Positions 13,087 through 21,664 of a DNA stretch of 64,000 nt are shown here, in pieces. The number at the start of each line of letters is the position of its first letter. Positions within the stretch are counted from its first letter, which is position 1. A program made the translations under genes and the position numbers. The notes below the pieces were generated by a model. The model did not search any database and was not told the DNA's origin. It was given only the letters and a program-made list of their open reading frames with translations. The DNA comes from Arthrobacter zhangbolii (lineage in GTDB: Bacteria > Actinomycetota > Actinomycetes > Actinomycetales > Micrococcaceae), in the NCBI RefSeq assembly GCF_022869865.1, contig NZ_CP094984.1, positions 2,294,001 through 2,358,000 of the forward strand. The letters are read 5' to 3'.

Positions 13087-13857
13087 ATGACAACACTCGC
13101 ACAGCAGAATCCTGTCCCCGGCACGGGGAAAACCCGCCTGGCCGCAGCCGCGCAGAAGCTGAACAAGACGTACGGCACCGGTGAAACCCGGGTCCACGCC
13201 CTTCGGGATGTGGACGTGAGCTTTGAAACCGGCACCTTCACGGCCATTATGGGTCCGTCCGGCTCCGGAAAGTCGACCCTGATGCATTGCCTGGCCGGCC
13301 TGGATACCTCCGACTCGGGACGCATCTGGATTGGCGGCACCGAACTCACCGGACTTAACGACGCCGCACTGACCCGCCTTCGCCGGGACTCCGTGGGCTT
13401 CGTTTTCCAGTCCTTCAACCTGGTCCCCACGCTTACCGCCGAACAGAACATCACCCTCCCCGTCGCGCTGGCCAACGGCAAGGTGGACCGGGCCTGGCTG
13501 GAAAGCATCACCGAAACCCTGGGCCTCACCGGCCGGCTGAAGCACCGGCCGCATGAACTCTCCGGCGGCCAGCAGCAGCGCGTGGCCGTAGCCCGTGCCC
13601 TGCTGACCCGCCCGGACGTGCTCTTCGGAGACGAGCCCACCGGCAACCTGGATTCCAAGTCCGGAGCCGAGGTCCTTTCCCTGCTCCGCCGTTCCACCAA
13701 GGAGATGGGCCAGACCATCATCATGGTCACCCACGATCCCGTGGCCGCTTCCTACGCGGACCGGGTTGTGCTCATGAATGACGGCGCACTGGTGGGCGAA
13801 CTGGCGAATCCCACCCCGGACACCGTACTGGCCGCCCTGACCAAGCTGGGGGCGTAA
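13087..13857 (+). CDS. ABC transporter ATP-binding protein (LolD/MacB type)
   Basis: 256-residue nucleotide-binding subunit. Walker A GPSGSGKST, Q-loop FQSFNLVPTL, signature LSGGQQQRVAVARAL, Walker B VLFGDEPTGNLD and switch His in MVTHDP are intact. The EPTGNLDS wording and short length are typical of the LolD/MacB/FtsE group that pairs with FtsX-like permeases. The ATG at 13087 is chosen over the upstream in-frame GTG. The partner permease starts 3 bp after its stop. It likely powers a mechanotransmission-type exporter; the substrate is unknown. Confidence 0.93.
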   Translation: MTTLAQQNPVPGTGKTRLAAAAQKLNKTYGTGETRVHALRDVDVSFETGTFTAIMGPSGSGKSTLMHCLAGLDTSDSGRIWIGGTELTGLNDAALTRLRRDSVGFVFQSFNLVPTLTAEQNITLPVALANGKVDRAWLESITETLGLTGRLKHRPHELSGGQQQRVAVARALLTRPDVLFGDEPTGNLDSKSGAEVLSLLRRSTKEMGQTIIMVTHDPVAASYADRVVLMNDGALVGELANPTPDTVLAALTKLGA

Positions 13858-13860
13858 GGC

Positions 13861-16362
13861 ATGTTGCAGGTAGCGCTGGCGCAGGTGCGCCTGAACGCCC
13901 GCCGTTTCATAGCGGTCTCCCTGGCGGTCCTCATCGCCGTCGGCTTCCTGACGGCCACTCTGATCATTAATTCCTCCTCCAAGGCCTCGCTGACCCAGAG
14001 CGTCGGCCAGAGCTACCGCAACGCGGATCTGATCCTCAACGGCAACCTGTTCCGGTCCGATCCGCTGGTGCTGGACGAGGACACCGCCGCCATTGTCCGT
14101 GACCTCCCCGGAGTGGCGGGAAGCTACGAGGTGCAGCAGGGATACGTCAGCTTCGGCACGGGCCGGGACACGGTGTACGGCAAGCTGGACAGCATTCCCG
14201 AGTACACGGGGCTCTTCCCCGGAAAGGTCACCGACGGTTCGCTGCCGGTGTCCGACGGCGAGGTGGCCGTGGACAGCGACACCGCCGAGCGGGCGGGCCT
14301 GTCGAAGGGCTCCGTACTTAGCCTCACCGGTGGAACGGACGATTCAGCTGCCGTGGAGCTGACAGTCACCGCACTGGTAGCCCCGTCCGATGACCCGACC
14401 AGCATGGGCAATGCCCAGCTCTATGCCACCGGCGCCACCGCGGCATTATTCGCCAACGCGGAAGACGGCTTCGACACCATCCAACTGGCGCTGGCCGACG
14501 GCGCCGACGTGAACGAGGTGCGGGCCGCCGTGGAGCAGGAGCTTTCCGCCGCGGGCATGGGTGAGGTGGTTGTCCGTACCGCTGCCGAGCAGACCGATGT
14601 CCTGGTGGCCATGTACACCGGCGGAGACGATGCCCTGACCATCATCCTGCTGGCCTTCGCCGCGGTGGCGGTGCTGGTCTGCGCGTTGGTGGTTTCCAAC
14701 ACCTTCTCCGTGCTGGTGGCCCAGCGCACCCGCGAACTTGCCCTGCTGCGCTGCATCGGTGCCGAACGTTCGCAGATCCGCCGCTCCGTCATCGTGGAAG
14801 CCCTGATTGTGGGCATAGTCGCATCCGTTGCCGGTGTCCTGGCCGCCGTTGCCCTGGTGGGCGGCATCATTGCCTACCTGCAGACCATTCCCGAAAGCGG
14901 CTTCGCCACACTGGCGGTCTCCCCCGGCTCGGTAGTCGCCGGACTGGTGGTGGGTGTCCTGCTGACCGTCCTGTCCGCCCTGGTTCCGGCCCGGGCCGCC
15001 ACCGCGGTTGCCCCGCTGGCTGCCCTGCGCCCTGCCGAAGATGTTCGGGCCGGAACAAAGCGCGGGCGGGTCCGCCTGGCCATCGGCCTGGTGCTCCTGG
15101 CCGGCGGTGCCGCCCTGCTTGCTGCCGGTGCGGTCTCCTCGGACCTCCTGGTGGCGCTGCCCGGCGGCATCCTGAGCTTTGTGGGCGTGCTGATGTGCGC
15201 CACGCTGTTTGTCCCGGGTCTGGTGCGGGCCGTCGGCAGGATCGCTGCTCCGCTGGGAGTGCCCGGCAAACTAGCAGCGGTCAACGCCGTCCGGAACCCC
15301 CAGCGTACGTCGGCAACATCCTCCGCCCTGCTGATCGGCGTCACCCTGGTCACCATGATGATGACCGGGGCCGCCACGGCGCGGACCTCCCTGGACGACG
15401 TGTTGGCGGGAGAGTTCCCGGTGGATGTGAGCGTTGCCGGCCAGGACCGTCCGTTCACCGCCGCCGACGCGGACACCGCACGTGCCGTTGACGGTGTGCA
15501 GGACGCTGTCCTGGTGCCCCTGGCCGGTACCACCGACACGGAGGAATACGGCGCCTACGACGTGTACGCGCTGGATCCTGCTGAAGCGGCGAAGGTCCTG
15601 CAGGATTCCGACCTGGTCCTCACGGACAACACCATCCTGATGCCGCAGGGCATCAAGTCCGAAACGCTGACGGTAACCGGGGCGAGCTCCACCGCGGAGC
15701 TGAAGGTACTGGAATCGAACAGCAAACAGCTGCGCCCGCTCATCAGTGCCGACACGGCGGCGAAGCTGGGTGGCCCTGCACCGCTGCCCGCTTCCGCTGA
15801 CTACGTTCCGTTGCCGGAGCTCTGGCTGTCCGTGGAGGAGACCCTGAATACCTCCGCCCTGATAGACCTGCGCGCCGATCTGGCGGAACGGCTGGATGTG
15901 GAGGAGTACACGGTGAACGGTTCCGCGATTGAGCGTGCCGCGTTTGACCAGGTCATCGACGTCCTGCTGATGGTGGTCACCGGCCTGCTGGGAGTGGCCG
16001 TGGTGATTGCCCTGGTGGGTGTGGCCAACACATTGTCCCTCTCGGTATTGGAACGCACCCGCGAGTCGTCCCTGCTGCGGGCACTGGGCCTGACCCGCGG
16101 ACAGCTACGCGGCATGCTGGCACTCGAAGCCGTGCTGATCGCCGGGGTGGCTGCCCTGATGGGCACCGTGCTCGGCTCGGTTTACGGCTGGCTCGGAGCG
16201 CAGTCGGCGCTGGGCTCCTTCGCCTCGGTGGAGCCGTCGGTTCCGTGGCTGCAGCTGCTCGGTGTCCTGGCCGTGGCGCTGCTGGCCGGCCTCGCGGCGT
16301 CGGTCCTCCCGGCCCGTCGCGCCGCCCGCCTCTCGCCGGTGGCCGGACTCGCTGCCGACTGA
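13861..16362 (+). CDS. FtsX-like ABC transporter permease (MacB type)
   Basis: 833 residues. N-terminal membrane helix at about 18-38, then an extracytoplasmic MacB-PCD domain (about 45-260), a three-helix FtsX block (265-375), a further pair of helices (400-450), a second extracytoplasmic domain and a final FtsX block (about 700-830). Both blocks carry the expected LALLRCIGAERSQIRRSV and SSLLRALGLTRGQLRGM loops, so the protein is an internally duplicated permease. With the preceding ATPase it makes a complete exporter of the kind often controlled by adjacent two-component systems and involved in peptide or lipoprotein release or antibiotic resistance. Confidence 0.92.
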   Translation: MLQVALAQVRLNARRFIAVSLAVLIAVGFLTATLIINSSSKASLTQSVGQSYRNADLILNGNLFRSDPLVLDEDTAAIVRDLPGVAGSYEVQQGYVSFGTGRDTVYGKLDSIPEYTGLFPGKVTDGSLPVSDGEVAVDSDTAERAGLSKGSVLSLTGGTDDSAAVELTVTALVAPSDDPTSMGNAQLYATGATAALFANAEDGFDTIQLALADGADVNEVRAAVEQELSAAGMGEVVVRTAAEQTDVLVAMYTGGDDALTIILLAFAAVAVLVCALVVSNTFSVLVAQRTRELALLRCIGAERSQIRRSVIVEALIVGIVASVAGVLAAVALVGGIIAYLQTIPESGFATLAVSPGSVVAGLVVGVLLTVLSALVPARAATAVAPLAALRPAEDVRAGTKRGRVRLAIGLVLLAGGAALLAAGAVSSDLLVALPGGILSFVGVLMCATLFVPGLVRAVGRIAAPLGVPGKLAAVNAVRNPQRTSATSSALLIGVTLVTMMMTGAATARTSLDDVLAGEFPVDVSVAGQDRPFTAADADTARAVDGVQDAVLVPLAGTTDTEEYGAYDVYALDPAEAAKVLQDSDLVLTDNTILMPQGIKSETLTVTGASSTAELKVLESNSKQLRPLISADTAAKLGGPAPLPASADYVPLPELWLSVEETLNTSALIDLRADLAERLDVEEYTVNGSAIERAAFDQVIDVLLMVVTGLLGVAVVIALVGVANTLSLSVLERTRESSLLRALGLTRGQLRGMLALEAVLIAGVAALMGTVLGSVYGWLGAQSALGSFASVEPSVPWLQLLGVLAVALLAGLAASVLPARRAARLSPVAGLAAD

Positions 16363-16400
16363 CCGGACCCGTTGAATCAGGCCGGGACCGGTCTGCGGCT

Positions 16401-16450
16401 GATCTGCGGCCCGGCCGCGGGGCATGTGCCTCGCGGTCGGGCCGCAGATC
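16401..16450 (+). terminator. Long GC-rich hairpin after the ABC permease gene
   Basis: GATCTGCGGCCCG (16401-16413) pairs perfectly with 16438-16450. The interior continues the stem (CCGCG with CGCGG, GGC with GCC) down to a small loop, giving about 24 bp in all. There is no T tract, so it may be a Rho-assisted or processing structure rather than a simple terminator. Confidence 0.55.
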
Positions 16451-16535
16451 TGCAAGGATACTGGGAAGGACAAATTACTAAGCACGCTTATGCCGGACCG
16501 TTGGCCCGGCAGGCTGCAGGCGTAAGGAGATCAGC

Positions 16536-17060
16536 ATGACCCAGCAGGATGCCGCCCCCGGACATTTCACCCCGGGACGGGAATCACTCGCCGCGTACCT
16601 GGATGACCACCTCATTGGCGCAGAGACGGGCGTCCGCCTGTTCACCGCCGCGCAGCGCACATGGGAGGGATCACCGTACGAGGAGACCTTCGCCCGCCTG
16701 GTGGAGGAAATTTCCGATGAACGGGATGAACTTGAATCCCTGATCCATGCCCTGGGCTATGCAAGGAGCAAGGCCAAGGCTGCCGCAGCGGCCGTGGGCG
16801 CGGCAGCCGGGAAACTGGGTCCGCTGAATCCGCTGAGCACCGGCGGCGGCGCCACCGGGCAGCTGGAGCTTGAGTCCCTGCAGTCGCTGGTCCGGATGAA
16901 GGAATCCCTGTGGCGGACACTGCTGGTGCTTTCCGGCACCGACCACCGGTTCAACGCGGCGCGGCTTCAGGAACTGATCGAGATGGCCCGCGGACAGCAG
17001 GAGGCCGTGGCCGAGGTGATGGAGAAGACAGCCGTGGAGCGGTTCCTGGCTACGGACTAA
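16536..17060 (+). CDS. Conserved helical protein of unknown function
   Basis: 174 residues, no signal peptide or membrane segment. It looks almost entirely helical: residues 15-75 (YLDDHLIGAETGVRLF through EEISDERDELESLIHALGY) and 110-170 (ESLQSLVRMKESLWRTLL to VMEKTAVERFLATD) would form two antiparallel helix pairs, split by an Ala- and Gly-rich hinge. The spacing of acidic residues recalls ferritin-like four-helix bundles, but I cannot identify a full metal site. AAGGAGATCAGC is a strong ribosome-binding site. It stands alone between a hairpin upstream and a bidirectional terminator downstream. Function unknown. Confidence 0.8.
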   Translation: MTQQDAAPGHFTPGRESLAAYLDDHLIGAETGVRLFTAAQRTWEGSPYEETFARLVEEISDERDELESLIHALGYARSKAKAAAAAVGAAAGKLGPLNPLSTGGGATGQLELESLQSLVRMKESLWRTLLVLSGTDHRFNAARLQELIEMARGQQEAVAEVMEKTAVERFLATD

Positions 17061-17074
17061 GCCGGGCCCCGCTA

Positions 17075-17117
17075 ACAAAAGAACACCCCCGACGAATCGT
17101 CGGGGGTGTTCTTTTGT
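17075..17117. terminator. Bidirectional terminator
   Basis: Perfect 21-bp inverted repeat (ACAAAAGAACACCCCCGACGA and its complement) with A and T runs on both sides. It sits between the convergent helical-protein gene and metG and should stop transcription from both. Confidence 0.93.
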
Positions 17118-17123
17118 GTCCGC

Positions 17124-18683
17124 CTATTCCGCCGGCTCCTCGTACTTCGGGAAGATGGGTGTGGGCGCCGGCAGCGCAGTGCCCGGCACCAGCGGCGTGC
17201 CGATCGCGCTGAACTGCCGCGCGGCGTCGTCGTCCTGGCCAAGGACCGTCAGCAGCTTGGCCGCACTCTCCGGCATCACCGGCTGGATCAGGATGGCGAC
17301 AATCCGCAGCACCTCGAGCGTCACATACAGCACCGTGTTCATGCGTTCGACGTCGGTCTTCCGCAGCACCCACGGCGCCTGCTCGGCAAAGTACGCGTTG
17401 GTGTCCCCCAGGACCTTCCAGGTAGCTTCCAGCGCGCCGTGGAAATCCTGCACATCGTACGCTTCACGGGAGATCTGCAGGAGGTTGCCTGCAGCTTCCA
17501 GCAGGGCGGTGTCCTCCGGCGTGAAATCACCGGGCTGCGGCACCGCTGCGCCGCAGTTCTTGGCCACCATGGACAGGGAGCGCTGGGCCAGGTTGCCTAG
17601 GTTATTGGCAAGGTCGGAGTTCATCCGGCCGACGACGGCGTCGTGATTGTAGGAGCCATCGGCACCAAACGGGACCTCGCGGAGCAGGAAGAAGCGCACC
17701 GAGTCCAGGCCGTACTGGTCAGCCCAGTCCTTAGGGGCCACCACGTTGCCCAGCGACTTGGACATCTTGACGCCCTTGTTGTGCAGGAAGCCGTGGATCA
17801 TGATCCGCTTCGGCAGCTCCAGCTTGGCGGACATCAGGAACGCCGGCCAGAAAATGGCGTGGAAGCGTGAAATGTCCTTGCCGATCACGTGGACGTCGGC
17901 CGGCCAGTACTTCTTAAAGGTTTCGCTTTCGGTATCGGGGAAACCGACGCCGGTGAGGTAGTTGGTCAGCGCGTCCACCCACACGTACATCACGTGGTCC
18001 GGGTTGCCGGGCACGGGCACGCCCCAGTCGAAGGTAGTGCGGGAAATGGAGAGGTCTTCCAGTCCGCCCTTCACAAAGCTGATGACCTCGTTGAACCGCG
18101 AGCGCGGCGCGGCGAAGTCCGGCTGGGACTCATAGAGGGCCAGGAGTCGATCCTGGTACGCGGAGAGCCGGAAGAAATAGCTCTCCTCCTCGGTCCAGGT
18201 CACCTCCGTGTCGGTTTCCTTGGAGTAGCGCACGCCGTCCTCGCGGACTTCGGTCTCGTCCTCGCTGTAGTAGGCCTCGTCGCGGACGGAATACCAGCCG
18301 GAGTACTTGGAGAGGTAGATGTCCCCGTTGTCCTCCATCCGCTTCCAGATGGCCTGGGCGGCGGCATAGTGGTCGGCGTCGGTGGTACGGATGAAGCGGT
18401 CATAGGAGTTCCCCATGTCCGCTTCCATCTGCTTAAACGCGGCCGAGTTGCGGTCCGCGAGTTCCTTGGCGGTAATGCCTTCCTTGTCCGCGGACTGCTG
18501 CATCTTCAGCCCGTGCTCGTCCGTACCCGTCATAAAGAACACGTCGTAGCCGTCCAGGCGCTTGAAGCGCGCCATGGCGTCGGTGGCGATGTGCTCATAC
18601 GCATGCCCGATGTGGGGCTCGCCGTTGGGGTAGGAGATGGCTGTGGTGATGTAGAACGGAGTCTTGGAATCGGAAGAAGTCAC
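17124..18683 (-). CDS. metG: Methionine--tRNA ligase
   Basis: 519-residue class I synthetase that charges tRNA-Met. The HIGH signature ([10 protein letters not shown], about residues 22-32) and KMSKS signature (VKMSKSLGN, about 300) are present. The connective region between [18 protein letters not shown] and SYFFRLS lacks the Cys knuckles, so this is the zinc-free short form (MetG2-like) without a C-terminal tRNA-binding domain. GTG start 9 bp after the upstream membrane-protein gene, which points to cotranscription with the ABC exporter genes before it. Confidence 0.96.
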   Translation of the reverse strand: MTSSDSKTPFYITTAISYPNGEPHIGHAYEHIATDAMARFKRLDGYDVFFMTGTDEHGLKMQQSADKEGITAKELADRNSAAFKQMEADMGNSYDRFIRTTDADHYAAAQAIWKRMEDNGDIYLSKYSGWYSVRDEAYYSEDETEVREDGVRYSKETDTEVTWTEEESYFFRLSAYQDRLLALYESQPDFAAPRSRFNEVISFVKGGLEDLSISRTTFDWGVPVPGNPDHVMYVWVDALTNYLTGVGFPDTESETFKKYWPADVHVIGKDISRFHAIFWPAFLMSAKLELPKRIMIHGFLHNKGVKMSKSLGNVVAPKDWADQYGLDSVRFFLLREVPFGADGSYNHDAVVGRMNSDLANNLGNLAQRSLSMVAKNCGAAVPQPGDFTPEDTALLEAAGNLLQISREAYDVQDFHGALEATWKVLGDTNAYFAEQAPWVLRKTDVERMNTVLYVTLEVLRIVAILIQPVMPESAAKLLTVLGQDDDAARQFSAIGTPLVPGTALPAPTPIFPKYEEPAE

Positions 18684-18692
18684 ATAAGAAAA

Positions 18693-19424
18693 TTACCCTG
18701 TTTCGGCAGGGCTTGTCGCTTTGGGGCCGGCAAGGCGCGCGAGGCCGAGAAGGATGACGGTGTAGAAAACGCTGATGGTGCAGGCCGTCCCGACGATGCT
18801 GCGGTATGGCAGCCAGGACTCCCCCTGCGGCAGGATGACGAACTCGGCGGCGATACACGCCGCCAGCAGCACCGCGAGGAGGACCTCCATACCCATCCTG
18901 AGCCTGCTGCCCCGGTACCGGCGGCGCAGAAGCAGGGCAACCGGCAGCAAAGGCATGAGCCACACCAGTTCGTTGAACCACACGGTCGCGATCAGCAAAC
19001 ACGCGGCCACCCCGGCTGCAGGATAAGCGGCCGTATAACCCCACCCGGCGGGTAGCCCTCCCTTCACCCCGTACAGGGCCGTGAGCAGCGCCCAGGGCAG
19101 CAGAAGGGCGGCCATGAACTCCACCGACCCCGTCGGAAGCTGAACAAGCAGCAGCAATCCGATCGGAACGGCATAAACAGCGACCCGGAGCGCCCGTGCG
19201 GGCGGGCTGGCCGGCACAAAGACCATCAACCCGGTGAGGATTGCTGCCACCCCCAGAACCAGCCCGTTCACCAGCATGCTGTCCCATTGGTCCTCCCTGC
19301 CCTGCGGGAACAACGCATTGATGAAGACGCCTGCATAAGAGGCTATTCCTACCAGCAGCCAGGCGGCTGGAATCCAGGACCGCTGCAGTGCTGTTGGTGA
19401 CGGCTCGGGCGGAGGTTGGGACAT
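18693..19424 (-). CDS. Membrane protein of unknown function
   Basis: 243 residues with seven probable membrane segments (about 18-36, 50-70, 77-93, 98-115, 122-155, 172-192, 208-232). A cytoplasmic basic loop, LLRRRYRGSRLRMG, sits before the sixth. No catalytic motif or named family was recognised. It lies 9 bp from both neighbours, between an FtsX-type permease gene and metG, so it is probably made with them. It might be an accessory of the ABC exporter, but that is inference from position. Confidence 0.75.
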   Translation of the reverse strand: MSQPPPEPSPTALQRSWIPAAWLLVGIASYAGVFINALFPQGREDQWDSMLVNGLVLGVAAILTGLMVFVPASPPARALRVAVYAVPIGLLLLVQLPTGSVEFMAALLLPWALLTALYGVKGGLPAGWGYTAAYPAAGVAACLLIATVWFNELVWLMPLLPVALLLRRRYRGSRLRMGMEVLLAVLLAACIAAEFVILPQGESWLPYRSIVGTACTISVFYTVILLGLARLAGPKATSPAETG

Positions 19425-19433
19425 TGGGACAGC

Positions 19434-20807
19434 TTAGTGCCCGTCCTCCAGCACCGAGGTCAGCACCGGAGCCGTGACGGCAAGCCCTGCCCGCACCAGC
19501 CCCACTCCCACGGCAACGGTTGCCGCGAGGATAACCATCGACGCCGGAGCGAAAAGCAGCGCGGCGCCCACCAATGGGAACAGCAGGACCGCCGACACTG
19601 TCACGGAAGCGGTGCATACGAGCAGCAGGGGCTGCATCACCGCCTTGATGCGTGCGCCCTCGATCACTCCCCTCGGCATGCCCATCCGGTCCAGGCTGCG
19701 GTAGAGCTCACCGCGGTCCAGGACCGTGGCTGCCTGGTTGATGCCAGCGGAGCAGGCGACCATCAGGAACCCCGCAACAACCGTGATCAGCACACCGGTC
19801 ATGAGGTCCTGCAGCAGGAAGTCTTCCGGTCCCTCCGACTGGCTGCCCTGCACGGCCGCCGCGGCCGAACCGGCAACCACGGCAGTGAAGCAGACCAGGG
19901 CCAGGGCACTGACCTGGCGCCACGCGGCCTTGGGGGAATCCAGCACGATCCGGGCGGCAAGCAGCGCCTCCGGCGTCTGTGCCCTCCGCAGGCGCCGGGT
20001 GGCGGAGCGGGCAACCAGCCAGGGTCCGGCCAGGTTGAGGACTGACATCCCGGCCGCAAACACGCCGAAGATCATCATGATGGCCAGCACCGCTCCGGCG
20101 CCCGGAATCGTCAGGGCCAGGCTGCCCGCAACCAGAACCGCCACGGCAATCCCGGCCCGGCTCCAGTGGACCTTTTGGGCTGCGGCCCGGGTCCGCACCC
20201 CGAGGGGTGACACCACCACTTTCCGCAGGCCGGCCGCGGAGCTGACCGCGGCCAGCAGAACCACCGCCAGCACTGTGGCGAGTCCAGCCGCCGGGTGCAG
20301 CCAATAGGCAGCGCCAAGGGCTGCGCCGCGGAAGTGGATCAGCTGGACCAGCGGAGCGAACAGCAGATACCCGGCCACCCCGGCGACGGCGCCGGCCAGT
20401 GCCTGGGCAGTGGCCTCCAGGACCGTCACCTGCCGCACCGTCCTGGCGGAGCCACCGAGCAGGCGCAGCGTTGAGAGGTGCTCGTCCCGCCGGCGGGCGG
20501 AAAGGCGCGCCGCGGAACCACCAAGGGTGATGAGGGGCAACACCAGCAGCAGCAGCGCGAAGCAGGCCAGCAGCAGATACAGATCCCCTTCAGCGTCCCC
20601 CCACTGCAGGAAGGACAAGGCGCCGGACAGGACGGTCAACAGCAAGGTGGTGACCACGGCAAACGCTGCGACAGGCAGCAGCGCCTTCTCCCATCCGGCG
20701 GTGCCGGGACGGTTCAGCAGCCAGGTGAGGCGGACGGCCACCGGAGAAGAGTCCAGAAGACGGTCAATGGCGGACAGACGTGCGGGCAGGGGCGCGGGGG
20801 CGGTCAT
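19434..20807 (-). CDS. FtsX-like ABC transporter permease
   Basis: 457 residues. It begins with an amphipathic N-terminus, followed by membrane segments near 45-70, 78-98, 132-155, 168-188, 215-250, 295-318, 330-350 and 385-440. The SARRRDEHLSTLRLLGGSARTVRQ loop and its degenerate partner YRSLDRMGMPRGVIEGARI are the FtsX-type cytoplasmic motifs. The GTG/ATG start overlaps the stop of the ATPase gene by 4 bp. Together they form a second exporter, smaller than the one at 13-16 kb and without the large extracytoplasmic domains. Substrate unknown. Confidence 0.87.
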   Translation of the reverse strand: MTAPAPLPARLSAIDRLLDSSPVAVRLTWLLNRPGTAGWEKALLPVAAFAVVTTLLLTVLSGALSFLQWGDAEGDLYLLLACFALLLLVLPLITLGGSAARLSARRRDEHLSTLRLLGGSARTVRQVTVLEATAQALAGAVAGVAGYLLFAPLVQLIHFRGAALGAAYWLHPAAGLATVLAVVLLAAVSSAAGLRKVVVSPLGVRTRAAAQKVHWSRAGIAVAVLVAGSLALTIPGAGAVLAIMMIFGVFAAGMSVLNLAGPWLVARSATRRLRRAQTPEALLAARIVLDSPKAAWRQVSALALVCFTAVVAGSAAAAVQGSQSEGPEDFLLQDLMTGVLITVVAGFLMVACSAGINQAATVLDRGELYRSLDRMGMPRGVIEGARIKAVMQPLLLVCTASVTVSAVLLFPLVGAALLFAPASMVILAATVAVGVGLVRAGLAVTAPVLTSVLEDGH

Positions 20808-21523
20808 CGGGTCCGTCCCGCACCGGCCGTGTCGGCAACAATCCGGCCGTCAGCCACGGTGATCACTCTGCCGCACCAGCGGGCCACTGACGGGTCGTGG
20901 GTGACCACCACCAGGGAGCGCCCCGTCCCCTCGACGGTGCGCAGCAGCAGCCCCATCACTTCCGCGGAGGTGTGCGAATCCAGCGCACCCGTGGGTTCGT
21001 CCGCGAACAGGACCCGCGCACCGTTGACCTGTGCCCGCGCTATGGCCACCCGCTGGGCCTGTCCGCCGGACAGCTCCCCGATGCGGCGCTGTTCCATTCC
21101 GGCCAGTCCGAGAGCGGCCAGAGCCTGCACGGCTGCCTGTTCCGCTTCCGCCCGCGGCGCCCCGTTGAGCATCAGGGCCAGCGCCACATTTTCCCCGGCC
21201 GTCAGCTCGGGGATCAGCAGGCCCTGTTGGAAAACGAAACCGAAGTCGCTTCGGCGCAGTGCTGAGCGTGCGTCGTCGTCCAGCGCCGTGACCTCCACGG
21301 GTGCACCGCTGCGGAACAGCCGGACGCTGCCGGTGTCGGGGCGGATAATGCCGGCCAGGCAGTGCAGCAGCGTGGTTTTTCCGGAACCGGAAGCGCCCAT
21401 CACGGCCACGGCCTCCCCCGGATATACGGCCAGGCTGATGCCCGCCAGTGCAGCGGTGCTTCCGTAGGTTTTGGTCAGGTTGTCGGCGGCCAGCAGAGGT
21501 CCGCCCGGCATGGATGAAGTCAT
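20804..21523 (-). CDS. ABC transporter ATP-binding protein
   Basis: 239 residues (start at the second Met, MTSSMPGG). Walker A MGASGSGKTT, Q-loop VFQQGLLIPEL, signature LSGGQAQRVAIARAQ, Walker B VLFADEPTGALD and switch His VVTHDPSV are complete. The PTGALDSHTS wording is typical of the MacB/BceA-like exporter group. It is the first gene of a run on the minus strand: ATPase, permease, membrane protein, metG. No dedicated regulator is adjacent. Downstream overlap (ATGA) couples it to the permease. Confidence 0.92.
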   Translation of the reverse strand: MTSSMPGGPLLAADNLTKTYGSTAALAGISLAVYPGEAVAVMGASGSGKTTLLHCLAGIIRPDTGSVRLFRSGAPVEVTALDDDARSALRRSDFGFVFQQGLLIPELTAGENVALALMLNGAPRAEAEQAAVQALAALGLAGMEQRRIGELSGGQAQRVAIARAQVNGARVLFADEPTGALDSHTSAEVMGLLLRTVEGTGRSLVVVTHDPSVARWCGRVITVADGRIVADTAGAGRTR

Positions 21524-21621
21524 GCCTTCCATGCTGCCGCGGCAGGGGTGCGGTGCGCGTCGGAGGCGGGCATGATCTCCCCTGCGGTACCTCCTACCCT
21601 GGGGGGAGGCTTAAACACACA

Positions 21622-21651
21622 GGACCGGTCCCGCGGTGGCGGAACCGGTCC
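21622..21651 (-). terminator. Probable serA terminator
   Basis: GGACCGGTCCCGC and its near-complement GCGGAACCGGTCC form a 13-bp stem with a 4-nt loop just past the serA stop. On the minus strand it is followed by TGTGTTTAAG. Confidence 0.65.
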
Positions 21652-21664
21652 CGGTGCGGTGCTG

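Noticed and set aside
17889-19055. 388-codon plus-strand frame
   Set aside because: Antisense shadow of metG and the adjacent membrane-protein gene; no domain.
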